Source: an uncultured Anaerolineales bacterium
GTDB lineage: Bacteria > Chloroflexota > Anaerolineae > Anaerolineales > UBA4823
DNA length: 33,995 bases
Reading direction: 5' to 3'
Assembly: GCA_903872065.1 (NCBI GenBank)
Contig: CAIQJJ010000752.1
Coordinates: 1 to 33,995 of the forward strand
The notes beneath the pieces are model-generated. The model worked only from the letters and a program-made list of their open reading frames with translations, was not told where the DNA came from and ran no database searches. The position numbers were made by a program, and so were the translations under genes. This document shows positions 15,686 through 22,446 of the stretch, one piece after another; within the stretch, counting starts at the first letter, position 1; each line of letters begins with the position of its first letter.

Positions 15686-15695
15686 TTTTCCAAAC

Positions 15696-15731
15696 AAAAA
15701 GGCGTAAGTGGTTGCCCACTTACGCCTTTTT
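15696..15731. terminator. Bidirectional terminator after recO
   Basis: A 16-bp perfect stem (15696-15711 with 15716-15731), a 4-nt loop and A/T-tracts on both sides. It lies between the convergent ends of recO (15685) and the RRM gene (15759). Confidence 0.92.
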
Positions 15732-15758
15732 GTCTCTATGTGAATAATTGGGGAGGGA

Positions 15759-16151
15759 TTACCAACTGCCGCGCTGGCGATCGTTGCCGAAACCGCCACT
15801 GCCGCCGCCGCGATTGAAACCACCGCGCCCGCCGCCGCCACGACGTTCACCGCCGCCGCTGCCGCCGCCGAAACCGCCACGATCGCCGCCGGCCCGAGGC
15901 GGGCGCTCTGCACGTGGACGAGCTTCATTGATGGTCAAAACACGGCCTTGCAACTCTTTGCCGTTCAGCCCTGCGATTGCCGCATTGGCTTCACTCGCCG
16001 TCGGCATTTCGACAAATGCGAAACCGCGCGAACGAGAAGTCACCTGATCTTTGATGATTGCAACCGACGCAACCTGACCGTAGGCGCTAAAAACCTGGCG
16101 CAGATCATCTTCGGTGGCTTTGAACGACAGATTCCCGACATAGATATTCAT
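15759..16151 (-). CDS. RRM-domain RNA-binding protein with glycine-rich tail
   Basis: A 130-residue protein. Residues 1-80 form one RNA recognition motif with RNP2 IYVGNL (3-8) and RNP1 RGFAFVEM (43-50); residues 85-130 are a Gly/Arg-rich tail with RGG-like repeats ending RQRGSW. Such proteins in cyanobacteria and Chloroflexota bind single-stranded RNA, and many respond to cold; the RGG tail adds nonspecific RNA affinity. The ATG at 16151 has AGGAGTT at the right distance. A candidate promoter at 16299-16272 would give a leader of about 115 nt, which suits RNA-level control. Confidence 0.93.
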   Translation of the reverse strand: MNIYVGNLSFKATEDDLRQVFSAYGQVASVAIIKDQVTSRSRGFAFVEMPTASEANAAIAGLNGKELQGRVLTINEARPRAERPPRAGGDRGGFGGGSGGGERRGGGGRGGFNRGGGSGGFGNDRQRGSW

Positions 16152-16271
16152 TTGAACAACTCCTGCTTACGAATGGTGAACCACTCTAACTTTGAACCAT
16201 GACCCCGATCGCGCACACGGCTTACCGAAAGTCATCCTCCCACATCAACTGAGGGGCAAAGACCAATTTGG

Positions 16272-16299
16272 ACTATACCATACAATGCCCCTGTGTCGA
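16272..16299 (-). promoter_or_regulatory. Candidate promoter of the RRM gene
   Basis: Minus strand TCGACA (16299-16294), a 16-nt spacer, TATAGT (16277-16272); each box differs from consensus at one position. The rest of the 16152-16432 gap holds no gene I can support. Confidence 0.45.
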
Positions 16300-16432
16300 G
16301 ATGGAGAACCATCCCGAATGGCCCACCCCACCCCCTGGCGCAAACCGTCAGCATTCATGGCAACTATCCTTACCCTAATTATATCTGGATTCATGAAAAA
16401 TGAAAATGCTATTTTGGGTAAAAAAGCAAAAC

Positions 16433-17395
16433 TCAATAATTGGTTTTTAAGTCCATACCCGCGTACAACCCGCTGACTTCCTCGGCGTAGCCATTGAACA
16501 TCAAAGTCGGCCGCCGTTTGCCATCTCCGATGCGGCGCTCGCTGCTTTGCGACCAGCGCGGGTGATCCACCTGCGGATTGACATTGGCATAAAAGCCATA
16601 CTCATTGGGCGCAAGAGCGCTCCACAGTGTGGCTGGCTGCTCCTCAGTCAATTCAATCTTGACGATGGACTTGATGCTTTTGAAGCCATACTTCCACGGA
16701 ACGACCAGACGCAGGGGCGCGCCGTTCTGCGGCAGGCTGGGCTTGCCATATAACCCGCTTGCCAGGATCGCCAGGCGGTGCTGCGCCTCATCCAGGCGCA
16801 GGCCCTCCGTATACGGCCAGGGAAAGCTCGAGCTGCGCTGGCCGGGCATTTGTTCTGGATCGTAGAGGGTTGTAAAACGCACATACCTGGCGCTGCTCAT
16901 CGGCTGCGCTTCCTTGATCAGCGCCCCCAGTTCAAAACCCTGCCACGGAATAACCATAGACCATGCTTCCACGCAGCGCAGCCGGTAGATGCGCTCTTCT
17001 TGGGGAAACTGCTTGAGCAGATCCTCGATGCCGTAGGTCTTGGGATTTTGCACCAGTCCGCCCACCTCCACCGTCCAGGGCGTTGTTTTAAACCCCTGCG
17101 CCAATCCAGCGACTTCCTGTTTGGAGAAACTGAACTCGTAGTAATTGTTGTAGTTGGTCACATCTTCGTAGCCGGTCAAAGCATCCCCCAACTCATCCGT
17201 GCTGCCATCAGACTGCACCGTGGCGGCGCGCGTCGGGGTGGAGGCAGTCTGCTGCCCGCCGCACGCGCCTACCACCGCAGCCGCGGCGACCACGGCTGCG
17301 GTTTTAAGAAACGCCCGCCGCCCGCGGTAAACCGCCTCCGGGGTAATTTCGGAGGCAGAGATCGTTTTGTCGTGAAAAACAGGCCTGGATATCAT
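16433..17395 (-). CDS. msrP: Protein-methionine-sulfoxide reductase catalytic subunit MsrP (YedY)
   Basis: A 320-residue molybdopterin enzyme that reduces methionine sulfoxide in exported proteins. Seen: a twin-arginine signal with RRAFLKT (R26, R27), a hydrophobic stretch, and a lipobox-like VVGAC with Cys45, so it may be a TAT-exported lipoprotein. The sulfite oxidase-type Mo domain follows: [18 protein letters not shown] with the likely Mo ligand Cys141, then [13 protein letters not shown] and [16 protein letters not shown]. The C-terminus ending [12 protein letters not shown] fits MsrP. The ATG at 17395 has GGAGGG 5 nt upstream. The haem partner MsrQ is not adjacent; the gene upstream on the same strand is a truncated nitroreductase 20 nt away. 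Confidence 0.93.
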   Translation of the reverse strand: MISRPVFHDKTISASEITPEAVYRGRRAFLKTAAVVAAAAVVGACGGQQTASTPTRAATVQSDGSTDELGDALTGYEDVTNYNNYYEFSFSKQEVAGLAQGFKTTPWTVEVGGLVQNPKTYGIEDLLKQFPQEERIYRLRCVEAWSMVIPWQGFELGALIKEAQPMSSARYVRFTTLYDPEQMPGQRSSSFPWPYTEGLRLDEAQHRLAILASGLYGKPSLPQNGAPLRLVVPWKYGFKSIKSIVKIELTEEQPATLWSALAPNEYGFYANVNPQVDHPRWSQSSERRIGDGKRRPTLMFNGYAEEVSGLYAGMDLKTNY

Positions 17396-17415
17396 GGCCC
17401 TCCGTAACAGAGAAT

Positions 17416-17751
17416 TTAGCTTAAAATCAGCTCTTCCAGCGGATTGCGCACCTGCACTGCCTTCTCGCGCGCTTGCAGCCCTTCAGGCAGTTGGGCGATC
17501 TCACCCCGGTAACCGATTGCAATCATCGTCACCGGTCTTACATCCGCCGGGAGATTAAAGAGCGTCTGCGCCTTTTCAGGCGAGAAACCGCCCATGTTGT
17601 GGACATACAGGTCTAACGCCGACGCCTGCAGGGTCAAATTTCCAATTGCCAGGCCCAGATCGTGCAGCGCCCAAGGATTGGGCTGACCGCTTTGGGCGAA
17701 ATTGAGCTTGACCAGCGTCAGGATCACGTTTTGGGGGCTTGACCGGCGCAC
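17416..17751 (-). pseudogene. Nitroreductase-family gene, 5' half missing
   Basis: The 111-residue frame matches only the C-terminal half of FMN-dependent nitroreductases: WALHDLGLAIGNLTLQASAL, then [28 protein letters not shown] and the ending PLEEL. The normal protein has about 200 residues, and its N-terminal part with the FMN-binding Arg-Arg-Ser region is absent. No other frame upstream restores it, and the promoter of the divergent gene at 17812 occupies the break region (17735-17770). This is a deletion remnant, probably inactive. The ATG at 17751 is only the first in-frame start. Confidence 0.8.
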
Positions 17752-17782
17752 CGAACACTGAGATAATGGATAAATATTATCC
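17739..17782 (+). promoter_or_regulatory. Promoter with an operator-like palindrome for the CDP-alcohol phosphatidyltransferase gene
   Basis: TTGACC (17739-17744), a 17-nt spacer, GATAAT (17762-17767). A perfect inverted repeat GGATAA-ATA-TTATCC (17768-17782) starts right after the -10 box and covers the expected transcription start near 17774. Such a position suits a repressor site. The regulator is unknown. Confidence 0.55.
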
Positions 17783-17811
17783 TATTTACCTAAAAATAGC
17801 CAGAGGTCAAC

Positions 17812-18966
17812 GTGAATCATTTATCATTTCTTCACTTTCCTTCAGGCTTCCTCTCGCCGGAGGCGACCCTGACCCGGCTGCGCCAGCAGAGTTTCCTGGT
17901 ACTTGCCGTCAGCCTGCTCTCGCTGTCAGCAGGATTTTTGCTCTTGGGAGCAGCTTGGGATTGGCAAATCGCCCTACACTGGGGGCTGATTTCCTTATCG
18001 GTCAATATTTACCTCTTCAGTCAGCTTGTGCGCCGCCTTGATCTCAACCATCGCGCTGGAGAAACTGCTCTGCTGCCTGGGTTGGGACCGGGCAACCTGC
18101 TCTCCATCGCCCGCGCCGTTCTCCTGGCGCACCTGGCCGGCTTTCTCGTCCTGCCGCGACCGGCCGGCTGGCTGCTCTGGCTGCCGGCGGCTCTTTATAC
18201 CCTGGCCGCGCTGCTCGATCTCCTGGATGGCTATGCGGCGCGGCGCGCCAATCACGCCACCGACTTGGGGGAATTCCTTGACATGCTGTTCGACAGTTGG
18301 GGCATGCTCCTGGCGACAACGCTGCTGGTGATATACCAGAAAGCGCCGCCGTGGTACCTGTTGATCGGCCTGGCGCGCTACCTCTTCCTGGCCGGCCTGG
18401 CCCTGCGCGACCGCCTGGGTCTCCCCAACCTGCCTCTGCCGCCATCCAACACACGCCGCCTCAACGCTGGCTTGCAAATGGGCCTGACCTTTGTACTGCT
18501 CTGGCCGCCCATCACCCCCGCCACCGCTTCCTACGCCGCCATATTTTTCTCCACCCCATTTTTGATCTTCTTTCTCAAAGACTGGTTAACTGTCAGTGGG
18601 ACGCTCAAGCCAGAGGCGAAACGCTGGGCCGGCGGACCGCGCCGCGCCGCCCTGCACCATTGGCTGCCGCTGGCTTTGCGCCTCCTGGCGGCGGCGTTAG
18701 GGGCGGCGCTCTCGCTGCCGGTTGTTTTTGCACCTGGCAGCCAGCCAACCCCCTATCCCTGGCTGCTGCTCGCCTCGCTTGGCCTCTTGTTGGGCGTCGC
18801 CCCGCGCTTGATGGCGATCCTGGCGGCGCTGCTGCTTGGCCTGCTCCCCGCAGCGCCGCCCTTGACCCTGCTGCTGCTCGCGCTCAGCGCAATCTTATAT
18901 CTTGGCCCTGGCCCTTTCGCCCTCTGGCAGCCTGAGGGACGCTGGTTTGCGGCGCGACAAGGTTAA
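17812..18966 (+). CDS. CDP-alcohol phosphatidyltransferase family membrane protein
   Basis: A 384-residue membrane protein with about nine or ten hydrophobic segments. The full signature D136-xx-D139-G140-xx-A143-R144-x8-G153-xxx-D157-xxx-D161 is present, with NLLSIAR (95-101) before it. These enzymes swap the CMP of a CDP-alcohol such as CDP-diacylglycerol for a second alcohol in phospholipid synthesis. It is about twice the length of PgsA or PssA; the C-terminal 180 residues add four to five transmembrane segments with no recognised domain. Start GTG at 17812 lies shortly after AGAGG. The stop overlaps the convergent homocysteine methyltransferase gene by a few nt. Confidence 0.82.
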   Translation: MNHLSFLHFPSGFLSPEATLTRLRQQSFLVLAVSLLSLSAGFLLLGAAWDWQIALHWGLISLSVNIYLFSQLVRRLDLNHRAGETALLPGLGPGNLLSIARAVLLAHLAGFLVLPRPAGWLLWLPAALYTLAALLDLLDGYAARRANHATDLGEFLDMLFDSWGMLLATTLLVIYQKAPPWYLLIGLARYLFLAGLALRDRLGLPNLPLPPSNTRRLNAGLQMGLTFVLLWPPITPATASYAAIFFSTPFLIFFLKDWLTVSGTLKPEAKRWAGGPRRAALHHWLPLALRLLAAALGAALSLPVVFAPGSQPTPYPWLLLASLGLLLGVAPRLMAILAALLLGLLPAAPPLTLLLLALSAILYLGPGPFALWQPEGRWFAARQG

Positions 18967-19850
18967 TGTGGTTCTTTTCCATGCACCGCCTGGGCAATGG
19001 CGCGGATATGATCCGGGTTGCTGCCACAGCAGGTACCAAAGATTTTCACGCCCAGGGCAGTAAACTTGAGCGCATATTCGGCCACGATTTCCGGCGTCAC
19101 ATCATACACTGAGTCGCCGGCGTCCAACCGCGGCAGGCCGGCGTTGGGTTTGGCCATCAACACCGCCCCATCAACGGCCTGGCGCATTTCCTGGATCGCC
19201 TCCAGCGTCTCGCTGAGCGTACGCCCGCAGTTGGCCCCGATCACATCCACCCCCAGGCCGGCCATGGTTTTGGCCGCCTTGGATGGCTTGACGCCCATCA
19301 TCGTCCGCCCGCGCGTATCAAAACTGAACGTGACCAGGATCGGCAAATTCGTCGCCTGGCGCACACCCTCCACCGCCGCCGCCGCTTCATTCAAATCGCT
19401 CATCGTCTCGATCAAGATGGCATCCACCTTGCCGGCGGCCAGCCCATCAGCCTGTTCGGCGAAGATGCGCACCGCCTCCGCCTGGCTCAATGGGCCGAGC
19501 GGTTCGACCAATTCGCCAGTGGGGCCAATATCGCCCAACACCAACACTTCGTCGCCGGCGACCTGGCGCGCCAGTTCAGCAGCCTTGCGATTGATCTCAA
19601 TCACGCGCTCGCCCAGGCTGTTCTTCGCCAGCTTGGGGCGGCTGCCGCCAAAAGTGTCGGTCAGGATAATATCGGAGCCCGCCTCGATATAACTACGGTG
19701 CAGCGCCTTGACCCCTTCCGGGTTTTCCAGCACCCACAATTCTGAGGGCGCGCCCACTGGCAGGCCAGCGCGCTGCAGCATTGTACCGGTAGCGCCATCG
19801 GCCACCAGCACACCTTCTTGCGTCAAACGTTCTCTAAACTTGTTCATCAT
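18963..19850 (-). CDS. Homocysteine S-methyltransferase family protein
   Basis: A 295-residue TIM-barrel enzyme of the zinc-dependent homocysteine methyltransferase family (like the N-terminal domain of MetH, MmuM and BHMT). Seen: VLVADGATGTMLQRAG near the N-terminus, the zinc Cys208 in GANCG and Cys274-Cys275 in GTCCGSNPDHI. It moves a methyl group to homocysteine to give methionine; the donor is not clear, and there is no cobalamin domain in this gene. Start ATG at 19850 has a weak AAGG upstream, and a second ATG follows immediately. The aldo/keto reductase gene ends 30 nt upstream, so co-transcription is likely. No SAM riboswitch fits in that gap. Confidence 0.87.
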   Translation of the reverse strand: MMNKFRERLTQEGVLVADGATGTMLQRAGLPVGAPSELWVLENPEGVKALHRSYIEAGSDIILTDTFGGSRPKLAKNSLGERVIEINRKAAELARQVAGDEVLVLGDIGPTGELVEPLGPLSQAEAVRIFAEQADGLAAGKVDAILIETMSDLNEAAAAVEGVRQATNLPILVTFSFDTRGRTMMGVKPSKAAKTMAGLGVDVIGANCGRTLSETLEAIQEMRQAVDGAVLMAKPNAGLPRLDAGDSVYDVTPEIVAEYALKFTALGVKIFGTCCGSNPDHIRAIAQAVHGKEPH

Positions 19851-19880
19851 TTTCGTTGCCTTCTCTATAACGGGTTTCTG

Positions 19881-20861
19881 CTAAGAATGACCCAGCACCG
19901 GATGCGGTTGGTAGAGTTCCTCAAGCCGCTGGATTTCTTCCGCCGAAAGTCGGATGGACAGGGCGGCGACGGCGTCTTCCAGGTGATGCAGTTTGGTGGC
20001 GCCGATGATCGGGGCGGTAATCACAGACCTGGCGAGCATCCACGCCAGGGCGACCTGGGCGCCCGGTACGCCGCGCGCCTGGGCGACTTCATCCACCCGC
20101 GTCGCAATCGCGAAATCATCGTCGCGGGTGTACAGCCGCCTGGTGAAGCCATCAGTGCGGGCGCGCTCGGTCTCGCTGCCGTCGCGCATCCGCTTGCCGG
20201 TCAGCAAGCCGCGCGCCAGGGGCGACCAGGGAATGACAGCGATCTTTTGATCCTGGCACAGCGGCAGCATCTCGCGCTCTTCCTCGCGGTAGATCAGGTT
20301 GTAATGCGGCTGCATAGAGACAAAGCGCGTCCAGCCATGCCGATCGGCGGTATAGAGCGCCGTGGCAAACTGCCAGGCATACATCGAAGACGCGCCGATG
20401 TAACGCGCCTTGCCCATGCGGACAATGTCGTGCAGCGCCTCCAATGTCTCCTCGATGGGCGTCTCATAGTCCCAACGATGAATCTGATACAAATCCACGT
20501 AATCAGTCCCCAAGCGTCTCAAACTGGCGTCAATCGAACTCAGAATATGCTTGCGGGACAGGCCGCGGTCGTTGGGGCCAGGCCCCATCACGCCATGCAC
20601 CTTGGTAGCGATGACTACCTGATCGCGTGAGGCGAAATCGCGCAGCGCCCGCCCGGTCACTTCCTCGCTCATCCCGTTCGAGTACACGTTGGCAGTGTCG
20701 AAGAAATTGATGCCCAGTTCCAGGGCGCGGCGGATAAAGGGCCGGCTGGTCTCTTCATTCAGCGCCCAGGGACGCTGCTCAGTAGGCTGCCCGAAGCTCA
20801 TGCAGCCCAGGCATATTTTTGAAACTTTGAGGCCAGTGGCCCCGAAGCGAACGTATTCCAT
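19881..20861 (-). CDS. Aldo/keto reductase
   Basis: A 326-residue NADPH-dependent TIM-barrel oxidoreductase. The catalytic tetrad is complete: Asp55 (FFDTANVYSNG), Tyr60, Lys87 (IATKVHG) and His128 (YQIHRWD). The C-terminal cofactor motif PIIGATKLHHLEDA is present. It resembles the YajO/Gfo-like branch of AKRs that act on small aldehydes or ketones; the exact substrate is unknown. ATG at 20861 lies after AGGAGACC, and a minus-strand TATAAT sits some 40 nt upstream of the start. It probably forms a unit with the downstream homocysteine methyltransferase gene. Confidence 0.92.
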   Translation of the reverse strand: MEYVRFGATGLKVSKICLGCMSFGQPTEQRPWALNEETSRPFIRRALELGINFFDTANVYSNGMSEEVTGRALRDFASRDQVVIATKVHGVMGPGPNDRGLSRKHILSSIDASLRRLGTDYVDLYQIHRWDYETPIEETLEALHDIVRMGKARYIGASSMYAWQFATALYTADRHGWTRFVSMQPHYNLIYREEEREMLPLCQDQKIAVIPWSPLARGLLTGKRMRDGSETERARTDGFTRRLYTRDDDFAIATRVDEVAQARGVPGAQVALAWMLARSVITAPIIGATKLHHLEDAVAALSIRLSAEEIQRLEELYQPHPVLGHS

Positions 20862-20934
20862 AATGGTCTCCTATGGTGACGACTTCAATCAGGCAAGATT
20901 ATATTACAACTTGGTCATGCTGCGTTTGTTGATT

Positions 20935-21354
20935 GGATTTGGAAATTGCTGGCGACACACTGATGCGCTTGATGCAAACCGGAGTAAAATTAAGTATCAG
21001 AGACCCGTGGTCAGTTTCAACTTTGACTGTTGCGGTTATGGTTGGCGTGCCTACGATATTGCTGTATTCCGATGGGGTGCTCGTGGGAATAGTAAAGAAA
21101 AAGAAAGATGGCCACATTTCTTACGAAGCTATCGCGAAGTGAGGCGGATCAGTGAAGTGGCTGTACAGGCAACGTCGTATTTTGTAGCGATTCGTCACTT
21201 GTGGCTATTAGGCTTGCACACAGGGAATGGACAGGATTGGGGATTTGGTTGGATGAACGACCAATATTTCGATTGGGCGATTAAGTTCTTTCGCGATTGG
21301 GAAGCTGAACAGACTGACGAAAGGCAGCTTGAGCAAACCGGTACGGCGGGCTAA
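20935..21354 (+). pseudogene. C-terminal remnant of an APH-type phosphotransferase
   Basis: In-frame residues from 21010 match the C-terminal part of aminoglycoside/homoserine kinase-type phosphotransferases: NFDCCGYGWRAYDIAVF with the metal-binding Asp of the DFG-equivalent, then FVAIRHLWLLGLHTG, and FRDWEAE at the end. The N-lobe is missing altogether, and the catalytic loop H-G-D-x4-N is not intact; the nearest in-frame residues read FGNCWRHT at about 20938-20961. The stretch has lower GC than its neighbours and no start signal. It is a decayed gene and should not be active. Confidence 0.72.
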
Positions 21355-21390
21355 CATCGGTGTGTGTCACTCTTCGACGAAATTTCCCTC

Positions 21391-21421
21391 TTGACTCTTA
21401 CGTAACGTCATGGTTTATGAT
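21391..21421 (+). promoter_or_regulatory. MerR-type promoter with 19-bp spacer
   Basis: TTGACT (21391-21396), 19 nt, TATGAT (21416-21421). A 19-bp spacer is the hallmark of promoters activated by MerR-family proteins through DNA distortion. The palindrome TTACGTAA (21398-21405) lies within it. The next gene is itself a MerR regulator, so autoregulation is likely. Confidence 0.5.
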
Positions 21422-21449
21422 CAGCCATAAGAAATTACGAGGCGCACCG

Positions 21450-22208
21450 ATGTATACTGTCAAACAACTGGCAAAACTGGCTGGCGTCAGCGTCCGCACC
21501 CTGCACTACTATGACGAGATCGGACTGCTTACGCCGGCCTCGGTCGGGGCCAATGGCTACCGCTATTACTCCGACGAGGCGATTTATCTCTTGCAGCAGA
21601 TTTTATTCTACCGCCGGCTGGATATGGAATTGTCACAAATCAAGCAGATCATCCACGATCGCCGCTTCGATCTGATCAGCGCCCTGCAAGCCCATCGCGG
21701 CAGCCTGCAAGAGGAAATCCAGCGCCTGCAAACCTTGATCCACACCGTAGACGCCACCATCATGGATTTAACTGGAGAAATTAAAATGAGCAAAAAGAAA
21801 CTTTTTGAAGGCTTCAGCGAAGAAAAGCAGAAGCAGTATGAACAAGAAGCCATGCGCCGCTGGGGTGAAGACCGCGTCAAGCAGTCCACCCGGCTGTGGA
21901 ACAGCTATTCAGCGCAAAAACAGGAGCAGATCAAGCAAGAAGGCGGCGCCATTTACACCGGCCTGGCAGCACACATCGGCGACGGGCCGCAGCACCCCCA
22001 GGTGCAGGCGCTCCTGGATCGCTGGCAGCAGCACCTGCGCTACTTCTACGAACCGTCGTTGGAAGTGCTGCGCGGCCTGGGCAACGCCTACAACGAAGAC
22101 CCCGATTTCAACGCCACCTTCACCGCCATCCATCCCGATCTGCCGGCGTTTTTGCAAAAGGCGATCAATTTTTATGTGGATCAGATTGAGTCAAAGAGGC
22201 AGAACTGA
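21450..22208 (+). CDS. MerR-family regulator with TipAS drug-binding domain (TipAL-like)
   Basis: A 252-residue protein. Residues 1-70 form the MerR winged helix: MYTVKQLAKLAGVSVRTLHY, then YDEIGLLTP and NGYRYYSDEAI. Residues about 75-112 form the dimer coiled coil. From about 115 to 248 is a TipAS-type domain (KKLFEGFSEEKQKQYEQEA ... NFYVDQI), which in TipAL traps thiopeptide antibiotics and other hydrophobic drugs. It should activate its own promoter on drug binding. No drug resistance gene lies next to it, apart from the decayed phosphotransferase remnant. ATG at 21450 has a modest GAGG; the longer frame to 21360 would run through the promoter. Confidence 0.88.
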   Translation: MYTVKQLAKLAGVSVRTLHYYDEIGLLTPASVGANGYRYYSDEAIYLLQQILFYRRLDMELSQIKQIIHDRRFDLISALQAHRGSLQEEIQRLQTLIHTVDATIMDLTGEIKMSKKKLFEGFSEEKQKQYEQEAMRRWGEDRVKQSTRLWNSYSAQKQEQIKQEGGAIYTGLAAHIGDGPQHPQVQALLDRWQQHLRYFYEPSLEVLRGLGNAYNEDPDFNATFTAIHPDLPAFLQKAINFYVDQIESKRQN

Positions 22209-22265
22209 ATAGACCAGGGCTTAAAACTCTTTTTTAAGAGCAATATGAGAGTCTAACACTCCTTC

Positions 22266-22294
22266 TTGACCAGAAGCCATCGATTCGGTATAAT
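22266..22294 (+). promoter_or_regulatory. rpoB promoter
   Basis: TTGACC (22266-22271), a 17-nt spacer, TATAAT (22289-22294). This is close to consensus and the strongest promoter in the window. Transcription would start near 22301 and give a leader of about 146 nt. Confidence 0.8.
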
Positions 22295-22372
22295 GTCCTT
22301 TCGTCGCTTCCCAGACTCAGCATATCTTCAACCGACTTACATGAATGATTGCAACCCTGGTCATGCTTTTTT

Positions 22373-22407
22373 CGTGCGAGGTCAAAATGCCCTGCCTCGC
22401 ACGTTTT
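22373..22407 (+). terminator. Attenuator-like hairpin in the rpoB leader
   Basis: A perfect 9-bp GC-rich stem, CGTGCGAGG (22373-22381) with CCTCGCACG (22395-22403), a 13-nt loop, then TTTT (22404-22407). It lies between the rpoB promoter and the ribosome binding site, so it can stop or slow RNA polymerase before rpoB. That it is regulated is inference. Confidence 0.6.
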
Positions 22408-22446
22408 GTCGTATTAACTAACCAATCTGCACTTTAGGAGTGTCGT

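Noticed and set aside
16192-16432. Plus-strand frame in the gap between the RRM gene and msrP
   Set aside because: No domain, no start signal, and the region carries the candidate RRM promoter on the other strand.
19851-19880. SAM riboswitch ahead of the homocysteine methyltransferase gene
   Set aside because: The gap to the upstream gene is only 30 nt, which cannot hold one.
22227-22242. Hairpin CTCTT-TTTT-AAGAG after the MerR gene as terminator
   Set aside because: Only a 5-bp AT-rich stem and no T-run after it; too weak to call.
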